64,000 nucleotides of DNA from a bacterium (GCA_016124195.1 WGOE01000003.1:124001-188000), one strand, 5' to 3'; shown: positions 42,795-55,908, numbered from the stretch's first letter. Notes: generated by a model not told the origin, from the letters alone. A program made the numbers and translations.

Positions 42795-42813
42795 GATTTT
42801 TCGCAGAAAAATC
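42795..42813. terminator. Hairpin terminator GATTTTTCGCAGAAAAATC
   Basis: Second stem of the pair, with the loop as reverse complement of the first. It serves the leftward FzlA-like GST gene, whose stop is at 42850. Confidence 0.78.
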
Positions 42814-42849
42814 GAGGCCTCGGCCCTGCGGCCCCGGATCTCTGCGCCC

Positions 42850-43515
42850 TCAGAAATCCAGATCGGCGTAATGCGCTGGCGGTGGAAAGCCCGGGATCTG
42901 ATCCGACAGCAAGGGCCGGAATGAGGGCCGCGACTTGATCTTGGCGTACCAGTCCTTCACCGCCGGATTGCGGTTCCAGTCAACGTCCGAGATATAATCG
43001 AGCGAGGACAGATGCGCCGCCGCCGAAAAATCGGCCAGCGTCATGATGTCTCCGGCCAGCCAGCGCCGCTGCTCCAACAGCCAGCCCAGATAGTCGATGT
43101 GGTATTTGATCCGCGCGGCGCCCGATTTCACATTCTTGGAATCCGGATAGCCCTGACCCATGATCTTCTTGTGCACCCGCTCGTACAGGAGCTTCGAGGT
43201 CACCTCGCTGTGGAACTTGTCATCGAACCAGGCGCAAAGCCTGCGCACCTCGTAGCGCGTGTCGATGTCGCGCGGCATCAGGCTCGGGCTGGGATAGGCC
43301 TCTTCGAGGTATTCGCAGATCGCCTGGCTTTCCGACAAGAGCTTGGCATCGATCTTCAGGACCGGCACCTTGCCCGCCGGGTTGCGCCGCAGGAACTCGG
43401 CGCTTTGCTCCCAATAGCGTTCTTCGACCAGTTCGACCTCCAGCCGCTTTTCGGCAAGCGTCAGCCGGACCTTGCGGCAATAGGGCGACAGCGGGAAGTG
43501 ATAGAGGCGGATCAT
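42850..43515 (-). CDS. GST-fold protein, probable FzlA-type cell-division factor
   Basis: 221-aa GST-like protein. The N-terminal thioredoxin fold is YHFPLSPYCRKVRLTLAEKR, then RRNPAGKVPVLKID and ESQAICEYLEEAYP. A helical domain follows (RWLAGDIMTLADFSAAAHLS). The extreme C-terminus PPPAHYADLDF resembles the conserved tail of alphaproteobacterial FzlA, a GST homologue that binds FtsZ filaments. The start at 43515 begins the fold; a frame ten codons longer lacks support. mtgA, another envelope-growth gene, lies directly upstream. If not FzlA it is a glutathione S-transferase of unknown substrate. Confidence 0.85.
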   Translation of the reverse strand: MIRLYHFPLSPYCRKVRLTLAEKRLEVELVEERYWEQSAEFLRRNPAGKVPVLKIDAKLLSESQAICEYLEEAYPSPSLMPRDIDTRYEVRRLCAWFDDKFHSEVTSKLLYERVHKKIMGQGYPDSKNVKSGAARIKYHIDYLGWLLEQRRWLAGDIMTLADFSAAAHLSSLDYISDVDWNRNPAVKDWYAKIKSRPSFRPLLSDQIPGFPPPAHYADLDF

Positions 43516-43594
43516 GGGCACCCGGAATGCAAGATTGCCCTTCAATGCATCGCCTGCGCGGGGAATTCAACCACGAAGGGGTCAATCCGGGCGG

Positions 43595-44329
43595 TCAGTC
43601 GGCGGTTTCAAAACAGGCGGCGCGGCCATCCGCCTCGATCGTGTCGGCACCGGACTGGATCTCGGCCGCATGCGACCGCACGAAGGCCGAGGGTTTGGCG
43701 GCGTGGCGGTTCTTGGGGTCGGGCAGCACCGCCGCCAGCCGCGCCGCCTGCACCGGCGTCAGATGCGCGGCATCGGTCTTGAACAGAACTTCGGCGGCGG
43801 CCTGCACGCCAAAGACGCCCTCGGCAAACTCGGCCTCGTTGAGATAGACCTCCAGGATGCGCTGCTTGGACCACATCAGCTCGATGACCGGGGTCAGCAC
43901 CGCCTCCATCGCCTTGCGCACATAGGACCGGCCCTGCCAGAGAAACACATTCTTGGCGACCTGCTGGCTGATGGTCGAGGCGCCGCGCCGGCTGCCTCGT
44001 GCGATGGCGTCGCGGATCTGGGCCATGTCGAAACCCCAGTGCAGGCAGAAATTCGCATCTTCCCCTGCTACGGCAGAGCGCCCCATCTCGGGCGCGATCT
44101 TGTCCCAGCTGACCCATTGCCGCTGAATGCCGCCCAGCCGCCAGCTTTCCTGCCATTGATAGATATTGCCCGGCGGCGGCAGGAACGAAAACAGGAAGAT
44201 CAGCAAGAGGTAAAGGGCCGCCACCACCCCCAGGCCGCGCCCCAACCAGCGCAGGCCCCACCGCCACAAGGGACGTGAGGTCAGGGTCGAGCCAGCGGAT
44301 TTCTTCGTGCGCGGTTTCTTCACAGCCAT
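43595..44329 (-). CDS. mtgA: Monofunctional biosynthetic peptidoglycan transglycosylase
   Basis: 244-aa GT51 glycosyltransferase polymerising lipid II into glycan strands. One N-terminal transmembrane helix (about residues 33-51) follows a basic cytoplasmic tail. The catalytic Glu90 is in SAVAGEDANFCLHWGFD, with RGASTISQQVAKNVFLWQGR, RKAMEAVLTPVIELMWSKQR and ILEVYLNEAEF as the next conserved motifs. No transpeptidase domain. It lies 79 bases before the FzlA-like gene. Confidence 0.96.
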   Translation of the reverse strand: MAVKKPRTKKSAGSTLTSRPLWRWGLRWLGRGLGVVAALYLLLIFLFSFLPPPGNIYQWQESWRLGGIQRQWVSWDKIAPEMGRSAVAGEDANFCLHWGFDMAQIRDAIARGSRRGASTISQQVAKNVFLWQGRSYVRKAMEAVLTPVIELMWSKQRILEVYLNEAEFAEGVFGVQAAAEVLFKTDAAHLTPVQAARLAAVLPDPKNRHAAKPSAFVRSHAAEIQSGADTIEADGRAACFETAD

Positions 44330-44391
44330 GCCGCACCATAGGCCTCAGCGGCAAAGCGCGGTCAAGCCGGGTCGTCGGCCAAATCGACGCG

Positions 44392-44889
44392 TCAGACTGG
44401 CTTGGCCTCCAGCGCCGCGCGCAGGCTCGCCTCGTCGTCATGGCCGAGCGAGGTCTGCAGCACCTGCCCCTTGGCGCGGAAATCGCCCAGACGTTCCACG
44501 ACCTTCTCGGCATTGAACTTGCGCGCCAGCACGAAAACCGCCGCGGTCCCCGGCTTCAGCCGCCGGCCCAGTTCCTTCATGAAATCGTCGTTGATCCCCA
44601 CGTCCGACAGGCGACCCGACAGCGCCCCGGCCCCGGCACCCAGCACCGCACCCGCCAGCGGGTTGAGGAAGATCAGCCCGATCAGCATGCCCCAGAAACC
44701 GCCGCCCACCGCCCCCATCGCCGTCAGGTTCGACGCCTGATGCAGCTGCACCTTCATGTCCTCGCTGCGGGTGACGACGACGACATCCTCCATCTCCAGC
44801 AGATATTCCTTCTGCAGCTTGATCAACTCGGACCGCAGTTCAAAGGCGGTGGATTCATTTTCAAACGAGATGACGATAAGATCGGACAT
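44392..44889 (-). CDS. DUF1269 membrane-associated protein
   Basis: 165-aa DUF1269 protein. The N-terminal soluble region is DLIVISFENESTAFELRSEL. The central glycine-zipper hydrophobic hairpin is GAVGGGFWGMLIGLIFLNPL and AGAVLGAGAGALSGRL. A soluble C-terminus follows with LKPGTAAVFVLARKF. It probably inserts into or associates with the inner membrane; function unknown, sometimes linked to general stress. The start has AGGGAGAA upstream. Confidence 0.88.
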   Translation of the reverse strand: MSDLIVISFENESTAFELRSELIKLQKEYLLEMEDVVVVTRSEDMKVQLHQASNLTAMGAVGGGFWGMLIGLIFLNPLAGAVLGAGAGALSGRLSDVGINDDFMKELGRRLKPGTAAVFVLARKFNAEKVVERLGDFRAKGQVLQTSLGHDDEASLRAALEAKPV

Positions 44890-44970
44890 GATGTTCTCCC
44901 TTTTTGGTCAAGCCTGGCAGGATTGCGCCGGACAGACCTTGATACAGGTCAGATAGGCATGGCTTGTGAC

Positions 44971-45007
44971 AAAAACCCCCGCTGCGGCGGGCGCAACGGG
45001 GGTTTTT
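44971..45007 (-). terminator. Intrinsic terminator of gltB
   Basis: Stem AAAAACCCCCG / CGGGGGTTTTT with a GC-rich loop, 23 bases past the gltB stop. On the minus strand the stem ends in a five-T run. It separates gltB from the DUF1269 gene. Confidence 0.88.
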
Positions 45008-45029
45008 CGTAGTTTCGGCAGAAACTGGC

Positions 45030-49568
<4,539 letters not shown>

Positions 49569-49697
49569 GGCGTCTTTCCTTTCAGTCGAAGAGGTGGCCC
49601 GAAACCGCAAGGGGCTTCGCAGGAGGTCTCACTGGCGCCTTCAGGCGTTGAACTGTCTTCATGGTCCGGCTCGGGCGGCATCGCGTCACCTTGCCCA

Positions 49698-50408
49698 TCA
49701 TTTCTTCAAAGAGGTCGGCGTGACGGAAAGGCCGCCCGGCAGGGAGGACATCTGATCATCGCATTCAAACAACGGCAGGGTCGCCCCGAAACCGGGCTTG
49801 CCCGGGCGGATGAACTTGACCGGCGCATTGTCACCCGGAGTCCAGCTGCCATCTTCATTTTCATACTCCGAATGGCCCGAAAAGAAAGTGCGCCATTCTT
49901 CCGAGATATATTCATGCCCGCGCGAATGCCGCATCACCGTGCCGTTGTCGTCGGTCTGGGTGTATTCGTATTCGGTCTGCTTCAGCGTCACCCCGTCGAT
50001 CACGGCAGTCTGGCCGGTCAGCTTGTCAAAGCCCTTGACGGTGGAATGCGTGCCATCGCTTTTCGACAGCGAAAAATTGAACGTATCCAGCCCCTTGGCC
50101 AGCAGCTCTGAAAAAGAGGCCGGGTCCGGCGGATTTGCGTCCATCGTTTCCTTGGTCTGCGGGTCGAATTCGTAGCTTTCCAGCCATTGCGCCTCGGCAT
50201 CGATCTTGGACAGGAAGAACGGCCCGTTGCCGCCGAAATCCGCACGCCACTGATCGCCCGGGGCGTCGGCCTCGCAGGTGTAGAATTGGGATACGATGCA
50301 GCCGCGCGATTGGACGGTCAGCTTGGTGGTACAACCGCTGGGCGGCGTGAAGGTGCCGGCAAAGGCCGGCGCGGCCAGCATCAGCAGCGGAAGGGCAAGG
50401 CACTTCAT
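49698..50408 (-). CDS. Secreted protein of unknown function, paralogue 1 (between gltD and gltB)
   Basis: 236-aa periplasmic protein. The signal peptide covers residues 1-17 (ends APAFAG). Cysteines occur early (SGCTTKLTVQSRGCIVSQFY, then TCEAD) and one near the end (FECDD). The C-terminal motif RPGKPGFGATLPLFEC resembles the end of the adjacent upstream protein (MPGQPGFETTKPGTC), so the two are paralogues. Its start overlaps the paralogue's stop (ATGA). No family recognised; a soluble, disulfide-bonded beta-rich protein is likely. The link to glutamate synthesis is unexplained. Confidence 0.85.
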   Translation of the reverse strand: MKCLALPLLMLAAPAFAGTFTPPSGCTTKLTVQSRGCIVSQFYTCEADAPGDQWRADFGGNGPFFLSKIDAEAQWLESYEFDPQTKETMDANPPDPASFSELLAKGLDTFNFSLSKSDGTHSTVKGFDKLTGQTAVIDGVTLKQTEYEYTQTDDNGTVMRHSRGHEYISEEWRTFFSGHSEYENEDGSWTPGDNAPVKFIRPGKPGFGATLPLFECDDQMSSLPGGLSVTPTSLKK

Positions 50409-51151
50409 GACGGCACTCCTTGGGGAACCCAGCGTTCAGGGGATATGGGGCGGTCCAGCCGGCTGAGGCTTCCGCCGCAGGTGCCGGGTTTTGTGGTCTC
50501 GAAACCGGGCTGACCCGGCATCGAGATCAGGGTCGGCCGGTGCGGCGTCTTTTCGGCGCTGTAGAAAGTGCCCGACGTCTCTTCGCCCGACAGATATAGC
50601 CCGAGGCTCGGCACCAGATAGGCCTTTGACACCGACGTGATCGGCCCCATCGGCTTGGGCACGTCCAGCGCCACGGCGGCGTCAAACACGATGGTTTCGA
50701 TGCCGCTGAAGATCTGCTTTTCGCCGGTCGCCACGATCTGGACCCGCTGCGCCGACGGCTTGCGCAGGCCCATCATGCTGACCGTCGCTTTCGAGGAAAA
50801 GGCCCCCTTGCCGGTGCGGATCGTCTCGGCCAGCGGGGTTTCGACCAGGGTCGCCGCATCGGCCTGCACCACGAAATTGCCCTTCACATCGCCCGCCACC
50901 AGCATTGCGCCATTGGCGGTATCAACCTCCATCCCGGAATAGCCGGTTTCGTCATAGACCTCTTCGCGCATCAGGGGACCGGCCAGCCCATCGGCGGCCG
51001 GGCAGGTGAATTGCCACTGCACCTGACAATCCAGATACTGCACCGTCGCGATATGGGTGCAGGCCGGATCGCGCTGCATCAGGTCGGTCGCCGCAGCCGC
51101 TGCCATGGCCGAAACGCCCAAGGGCAAGGCCAGCAGAACTGATTTGAGCAT
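50405..51151 (-). CDS. Secreted protein of unknown function, paralogue 2 (between gltD and gltB)
   Basis: 248-aa periplasmic protein. The signal peptide ends near MAAAAA at residue 20. Cysteines occur in DPACTHIATVQYLDCQVQWQ, then FTCPAAD, and near the C-terminus (GTCGGSL), spaced like those of paralogue 1. The middle part is beta-rich (ANGAMLVAGDVKGNFVVQAD). The start at 51151 has GGAGAGGA upstream; four more codons to 51163 lack support. It follows gltD and the GAAGAC repeat. Function unknown. Confidence 0.85.
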   Translation of the reverse strand: MLKSVLLALPLGVSAMAAAAATDLMQRDPACTHIATVQYLDCQVQWQFTCPAADGLAGPLMREEVYDETGYSGMEVDTANGAMLVAGDVKGNFVVQADAATLVETPLAETIRTGKGAFSSKATVSMMGLRKPSAQRVQIVATGEKQIFSGIETIVFDAAVALDVPKPMGPITSVSKAYLVPSLGLYLSGEETSGTFYSAEKTPHRPTLISMPGQPGFETTKPGTCGGSLSRLDRPISPERWVPQGVPS

Positions 51152-51200
51152 CGTCCTCTCCACCTTAAAGGGTCACAGACCCTGACCAAGTTGCCGGTAT

Positions 51201-51268
51201 GCTGTCTCTTGTGTCTTCCGTTTTGTCTTCATCAAAGGAAGACGGAAAGAAGACACCGGCAAGACAGC
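51201..51268. repeat. GAAGAC-rich inverted repeat, copy 2
   Basis: Long imperfect stem with outer arms GCTGTCTCTTGTGTCTTCC and GGCAAGACAGC, inner GTCTTC/GAAGAC pairs and the loop ATCAAAG. It begins one base past the gltD stop. Its minus-strand core (GTGTCTTCTTTCCGTCTTCC then TTTGATGAAGACAAA) equals copy 1 at 12034-12084 apart from one missing 11-bp unit. A transcription or mRNA-processing role between gltD and the next gene is possible. Confidence 0.72.
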
Positions 51269-52705
51269 CTATTCTGCCGCAACACAGGCCGGCTGAGCCA
51301 GATAGGACAGGATCGCGTCGGCTGCTTCACGCCCATCGCGGATCGCCCAGACCACCAAAGAGGCACCCCGCACGATATCGCCCGCCGCATAGACGCCCGG
51401 CAAACTGGTGGCATGGCTGCGGAAGTCCGCCTTGATCGTGCCCCAGCGCGTGACCGCCAATTCGGGCACGCCCCAAAGCTTGGGCAGCGCCTCGGGCTCA
51501 AATCCAAGGGCCTGGACCACCAGATCGGCGGGCTCGACATAATCGGCATCCTCGATCACCTCGGGCATCTGCCGGCCGGTGCTGTCGGGCGCGCCCAGCC
51601 GCATCCGCTGCACGACGACGCCTTCGACCACCGTGCCGCCGGTGAAGCCCTTCGGCGCGGAAAGCCACACGAATTCAACGCCTTCTTCCTCGGCATTCTG
51701 CACTTCGCGCTGGCTGCCCGGCATATTCGCCTTGTCGCGCCGATAAAGACATTTGACCGAAGTCGCGCCCTGCCGGATCGCCGTGCGCACGCAGTCCATC
51801 GCCGTATCGCCGCCGCCGATCACGACCACCCGCTTGCCGGCCGCGTTGAGCAGGCCCGAATCGAACTCGGCCACCTCGTCACCAAAGCTCTTGCGGTTGC
51901 TGGCGGTCAGATAGTCCAGCGCCTTCACGATGCCTTCGGCGCCGACGCCCGGCGCCTGAATGTCGCGAGATTTGTAGACGCCGGTGGCGATCAGCACCGC
52001 GTCATGCCGGCCGCGGATCGCGTCAAACGACAGGTCCTGTCCGACCGTGCAATTGAGCACGAACTGCACGCCCGCCGTTTCCAACTGTTCAATCCGTTGC
52101 ATCACAACGGGTTTTTCCAGCTTGAAGCCGGGAATCCCATAGGTCAGCAGCCCGCCGGCCCGGTCATAGCGGTCATAGACGGTGACCTGTACGCCCGCAC
52201 GCCGCAGCACATCAGCCGCGGCCAGACCGCCCGGTCCCGCGCCAATGATCCCCACCGATTCCGCCCGGTCGACGCCCGGCTTGATCGGCGCGACCCAGCC
52301 GTTTTCCCAGGCGAGGTCGGTCAGATACTTTTCAACCGACCCGATCGTGACCGTACCATGGCCCGATTGTTCGATGACGCAGTTGCCCTCGCACAGTCGG
52401 TCCTGCGGGCAGATCCGGCCGCAGATTTCGGGGAAGGTGTTGGTGGCCTGGCTCAGCTCGTAAGCCTCTTGCAGGCGGCCCTCGGCGGTCAGGCGCAACC
52501 AGTCGGGGATGTTGTTGTGCAGCGGACAATGGGTCTGGCAATAGGGCACGCCGCATTGGCTGCAGCGGCTGGCCTGCTCGGCAGCCTTGCTGGCGGCGAA
52601 CTGGCGGTAAATCTCGTGGAAATCTTCGGCGCGCAGATTGGCCGGGCGCTTCTCGGGCATCTCCTTGCCCAAGGTCACGAATTTCAGCATCCGTTGAACG
52701 GCCAT
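51269..52705 (-). CDS. gltD: Glutamate synthase (NADPH) small subunit
   Basis: 478-aa GOGAT beta subunit passing electrons from NADPH through FAD and 4Fe-4S clusters to GltB. N-terminal cluster cysteines are in CSQCGVPYCQTHCPLHNN and CGRICPQDRLCEGNCVIEQ. The FAD motif is VGIIGAGPGGLAAADVLRRA and the NADPH motif VVVIGGGDTAMDCVRTAIRQ. The C-terminus has GVYAAGDIVRG. The start MAVQRMLKF at 52705 has GGGAG eight bases upstream; ATGs at 52711 and 52720 overlap that site. Confidence 0.95.
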   Translation of the reverse strand: MAVQRMLKFVTLGKEMPEKRPANLRAEDFHEIYRQFAASKAAEQASRCSQCGVPYCQTHCPLHNNIPDWLRLTAEGRLQEAYELSQATNTFPEICGRICPQDRLCEGNCVIEQSGHGTVTIGSVEKYLTDLAWENGWVAPIKPGVDRAESVGIIGAGPGGLAAADVLRRAGVQVTVYDRYDRAGGLLTYGIPGFKLEKPVVMQRIEQLETAGVQFVLNCTVGQDLSFDAIRGRHDAVLIATGVYKSRDIQAPGVGAEGIVKALDYLTASNRKSFGDEVAEFDSGLLNAAGKRVVVIGGGDTAMDCVRTAIRQGATSVKCLYRRDKANMPGSQREVQNAEEEGVEFVWLSAPKGFTGGTVVEGVVVQRMRLGAPDSTGRQMPEVIEDADYVEPADLVVQALGFEPEALPKLWGVPELAVTRWGTIKADFRSHATSLPGVYAAGDIVRGASLVVWAIRDGREAADAILSYLAQPACVAAE

Positions 52706-52768
52706 ACGCATAACTCCCATATTCCACGGCGGGTCAGGGTTCATACCCCGGGGCAGCGGGAAATAAAA

Positions 52769-52860
52769 GTCAGCAATACTGACCTATAAAAGCATTTTCG
52801 ATAAGAATTGACGCCTGCGCCCATAATTTATGCGACGAATAGGTCATACAGAGTTACCTA
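52769..52860. promoter_or_regulatory. AT-rich upstream region of gltD with paired palindromes
   Basis: Contains GTCAG-N5-CTGAC (52769-52783) and TAGGT-N11-ACCTA (52840-52860). GACCTAT and its inverse ATAGGTC lie 51 bases apart, at 52781-52787 and 52839-52845. The enclosed segment is AT-rich and is the likely gltD promoter. Nitrogen- or amino-acid-responsive control would be expected; the regulator is not assigned. Confidence 0.4.
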
Positions 52861-52911
52861 TCACGTCGGAAAGCTTGCTGGCGAGCGAGATCAGGCCCCG
52901 ATTCGGCTTGG

Positions 52912-53706
52912 TCAAGCAATCGTCCCATTCGCCGTCAACACCAGCAAGGCCCCGCCAAGCAGGATGCGATAGACGGCAAAAGCGGTGAAGCGATGGCTGC
53001 GGATATAGCTGAGCAGCCATTTCACCGCGATGAAGGCCGTAATGGTCGAGACGACAAAGGCGATGCCCAGCGCGGTCCAGTCGCCCCCCGCGCCGCCGCC
53101 CTTGATCTGTTTGAGCAGCTCATAGCCGCTGGCGGCGTACATCGTTGGAATCCCGACAAGAAAGGCGAATTCGGTCGCTGCGGCGCGGTTCGACGTGCCC
53201 ACCAGCATGGCCACGAAGATCGTCGCCGCCGAACGCGAAGTGCCGGGGAAGACGCCGGCAACCACCTGCGCCAGCCCCACGGCAATCGCCACGCGCAGGG
53301 TGATGGCGCTGCGGTCCTGCTGCCTGGCGGCAAGCGCCTCGGCCGCAATCATCCAGATGCCGCCGATCACGAGGGCCCAGGCCACCGGCTGGATCGTGGT
53401 GGGCAGTTCGACGCCCAGTTTCTTCGCCACCAGCCCCAGGACGGCTGTGATCAGAAAGGCAATGATCAGCTTGATCAGGTAGTCGCGGTTCTTCGGATCG
53501 CTCCAGTCGAACAACAGGCTGACGATGCGGCGCCAGTAGATCAGCGTCACAGCCAGAATGGCGCCGGCCTGGATGACGATGTTGTACATCTCTGACCGGG
53601 TTCCCAGCCAATGTTCGGCCAGCAACAGATGGCCCGTGCTGGAGATCGGCAGGAATTCGGTGATGCCTTCGATCACCCCCAGGAGAACATCGTTCAGATA
53701 ATTCAC
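52912..53706 (-). CDS. uppP: Undecaprenyl-diphosphatase
   Basis: 264-aa integral membrane phosphatase recycling the undecaprenyl carrier for cell-wall synthesis and giving bacitracin tolerance. Family motifs are GVIEGITEFLPISSTGHLLL (with the catalytic Glu) and FPGTSRSAATIFVAMLVG (the PGxSRS motif), among about eight hydrophobic segments. The start is GTG at 53706, with GAGGGG seven bases upstream. It follows the NDUFA9-like gene by 39 bases on the same strand. Confidence 0.96.
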   Translation of the reverse strand: MNYLNDVLLGVIEGITEFLPISSTGHLLLAEHWLGTRSEMYNIVIQAGAILAVTLIYWRRIVSLLFDWSDPKNRDYLIKLIIAFLITAVLGLVAKKLGVELPTTIQPVAWALVIGGIWMIAAEALAARQQDRSAITLRVAIAVGLAQVVAGVFPGTSRSAATIFVAMLVGTSNRAAATEFAFLVGIPTMYAASGYELLKQIKGGGAGGDWTALGIAFVVSTITAFIAVKWLLSYIRSHRFTAFAVYRILLGGALLVLTANGTIA

Positions 53707-53745
53707 GTCAATCCCCTCGAGGTGCCCAGGATTTTCAGCGCGATC

Positions 53746-54729
53746 TCAGACCTTTGGCAAATTCTTGGCCGAATCGCGGATGGCGGCGAACTGGCCGGCC
53801 TTGCGATAGCTCCACAGATATTCCGGGATCACCGAACCGAGGTTGGTCGCTTCGATCCCCAGATCCGCCAGCGTCCGGGCGCCGGGTGCCACCACATTGT
53901 CCTGCCGCAACTGGCGCACCTGATCCAGAGTGATCAGCTTGTTCTTGAACAGGCCCAGGGTGATGGCCGAGGCAAAGCCAAGCACGCCCCCCATGGCAGA
54001 GCCCACGAAGAACGGCAGGTTGATCACGGCGCGGCGGCGCTGGATGACGCCAAGCATCTGATGGATCAGCGCTTTCAGCGATTTCACATCCGGCCCGCCC
54101 AATTCGTAGATGCCAGAGGCCTGACCCAGAACGCCCTTGACAGCGGCCCGCGCCACATCCTCGACATAGACCGGCTGGAATTTCGTGTTGCCGCCGACCA
54201 GCGGCAGGATCGGCCCCATCCGGCTCATCGCGGCGAAACGGTTGAAGAAGCCGTCCTCGTTGCCGAAAATCACCGAGGGCCGCAGGATCAGCGCGCCCGG
54301 GAAGGCGGCCAGAACCAGCGCCTCGCCCTCGCCCTTGGATCGGGCATAGTCCGAGGCGCCCTTCGGGTCAGCCCCGATGGCCGACAGATGCACCAGCGTG
54401 CCAAGCCCGGCCGCAGCCGCCAGCCGCGCGATCCGCCCCGCACCCTCGGCCTGCACAGCGTTGAAATTGTTGGCGCCCGAAGAGTCGAAGGTGCCTACGC
54501 AATTCACCGCCGCATCCGCGCCGGCGAGCGCATTGGCAACCGAGGCATCGTCACGGATGTTGCAGAAGATCGGCTCGACCTGGCCGACAGCGCCATAGCC
54601 GCGCACGAAGATCGCCTCGTTCGGGCGACGGACGGCCACGCGCACACGCCAGCCTTCGCGCGCCATGCGTCGCGCGATGTAGCGGCCGACAAAACCGGAT
54701 CCGCCGAAGATCGTGACCAATTTGCTCAT
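53746..54729 (-). CDS. NDUFA9-like atypical SDR (complex I NAD(P)H-binding subunit family)
   Basis: 327-aa NAD(P)-binding protein. The Rossmann motif is VTIFGGSGFVGRYIARRMAR, followed by LVHLSAIGADPKGASDYARS (atypical SDR active region), PSVIFGNEDGFFNRFA and FQPVYVEDVARA. The sequence fits the NDUFA9/39-kDa complex I accessory subunit family common in alphaproteobacteria. No complex I operon is nearby, so an assembly or ubiquinone-related role is inferred. The start at 54729 has GAGGG four bases upstream. Confidence 0.9.
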   Translation of the reverse strand: MSKLVTIFGGSGFVGRYIARRMAREGWRVRVAVRRPNEAIFVRGYGAVGQVEPIFCNIRDDASVANALAGADAAVNCVGTFDSSGANNFNAVQAEGAGRIARLAAAAGLGTLVHLSAIGADPKGASDYARSKGEGEALVLAAFPGALILRPSVIFGNEDGFFNRFAAMSRMGPILPLVGGNTKFQPVYVEDVARAAVKGVLGQASGIYELGGPDVKSLKALIHQMLGVIQRRRAVINLPFFVGSAMGGVLGFASAITLGLFKNKLITLDQVRQLRQDNVVAPGARTLADLGIEATNLGSVIPEYLWSYRKAGQFAAIRDSAKNLPKV

Positions 54730-54895
54730 GTGACCCTCGTGAATTCTGACTGTTCCGGCGCCCGGGCGACGCCTCGGGCAGCGCGCCCTGAATACAGGCG
54801 CCACGATCTGCCAGCAAGACCAAAGGCGGGCGCGATTTTTTCGATTCCTCCCCGTTGACACCCCTGCCAACCACAGCTAAACCGCCTCGCACGAT

Positions 54896-54980
54896 GCCCA
54901 GATGGCGGAATTGGTAGACGCGCTGGTTTCAGGTACCAGTGTCGCAAGACGTGGAGGTTCGAGTCCTCTTCTGGGCACCA
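54896..54980 (+). tRNA. tRNA-Leu (anticodon CAG)
   Basis: Acceptor GCCCAGA pairs with TCTGGGC, and CCA is encoded after the discriminator A. The D-arm contains GGCGGAATTGGTAGACGC. The anticodon loop TTCAGGT gives CAG, reading CUG. There is a long variable arm (TGTCGCAAGACGT) as in class II tRNAs, and the T-arm has GGTTCGAGTCC. Length 85 with CCA. A strong terminator follows. Confidence 0.97.
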
Positions 54981-54988
54981 ATATAACG

Positions 54989-55028
54989 AAAAGTCCTGCA
55001 ATCTGAAAAGATTGCGGGACTTTTTGTT
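54989..55028 (+). terminator. Intrinsic terminator after tRNA-Leu
   Basis: Sixteen-base stem AAAAGTCCTGCAATCT / AGATTGCGGGACTTTT (one G-T pair) with a GAAA loop and a trailing T-run. Starts nine bases past the tRNA. Confidence 0.92.
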
Positions 55029-55159
55029 TGTGGCGTCCTGCTTCTGCGTGCCACGAAGCGCCAATGCGGGCTGGTCAAGGGGCGAAGCCCGGGCGTGGCA
55101 ACACCGGGTCGGGCAAGTCCCTGGCGGGGCACGGAACGCAGACAGCGCCCGGCGCGGGC

Positions 55160-55675
55160 CTAATTCCTCGCCTGAGCGGCCTCGAACAGGAACCAGCGTC
55201 GGCCCTCGGCCTCGTCGATCAGCGTCTCAATCAGGCTCGTGCTGGCGATGTCGCTGTATTCCGAGCAAAGCGCATGCAGGCTGCGCATCCGCTCGATCAG
55301 GGTGCCATTGTCGTCGCGCAACTCGGCCAGCATGTCCTGGGGGTCCACGTAATCGGCCTCGTTGTCGAGGATGGTCTGGTGGCTCGCGATCTCGGAGATC
55401 GAGTGCAGCGCGAGCCCGCCCAGTTTGCGCGCCCTTTCGGCAATCGGATCGGCCGCCGCAAGAATCTGCGTGGCCTGTTCGTCGAACATCAGGTGATAGT
55501 CGCGGAAATGCGCGCCCGAGACATGCCAGTGAAAGTTCTTCGTCTTGATGTAAAGCGCGAAAATGTCGGCCAGCACGCCCTTGAGCGCGCCAGAGATCTC
55601 GGATGCCGCCTCGGCGCCAAACTCGCTTTTCGTCTTCAGATGCGCAAGGCGGCTCGATTTCAGACGATCTGTCAC
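55160..55675 (-). CDS. dps: Dps-family DNA-binding/ferritin-like protein
   Basis: 171-aa miniferritin storing iron with peroxide and protecting DNA. The ferroxidase segment is [20 protein letters not shown] followed by FDEQ. A four-helix bundle is evident, with the last helix [16 protein letters not shown]. The start is GTG at 55675 with AAGGAA five bases upstream; the frame is open further without a ribosome site. The gap to the divergent hydrolase contains the palindrome-like TCTGAT-N4-ATCAGA (55800-55815), a possible stress-regulator site. Confidence 0.93.
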   Translation of the reverse strand: MTDRLKSSRLAHLKTKSEFGAEAASEISGALKGVLADIFALYIKTKNFHWHVSGAHFRDYHLMFDEQATQILAAADPIAERARKLGGLALHSISEIASHQTILDNEADYVDPQDMLAELRDDNGTLIERMRSLHALCSEYSDIASTSLIETLIDEAEGRRWFLFEAAQARN

Positions 55676-55908
55676 GGGATTTCCTTTCGTGCGCTGCGTC
55701 GGGTGAATGCCACCCGACCTTTTCCGCACAGGCTCGCATATCGAGGCGCGCCGATCTTGTAGTATCCTCCGGTTTTGAGCGCACCCGAGCATCCCCAACT
55801 CTGATCAGTATCAGACAAATTGCGTCAGCCCTGTCGAATACCGGCGATCCTTGGGTCGTGCAGGGTCGGTGCCGGCAGAACCATGCTGACCAGAAAGGAT
55901 GCCAGGAA

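Noticed and set aside
54730-54895. An additional small gene between the SDR and the tRNA
   Set aside because: Open frames there are leftward extensions of the SDR frame without their own start signals.
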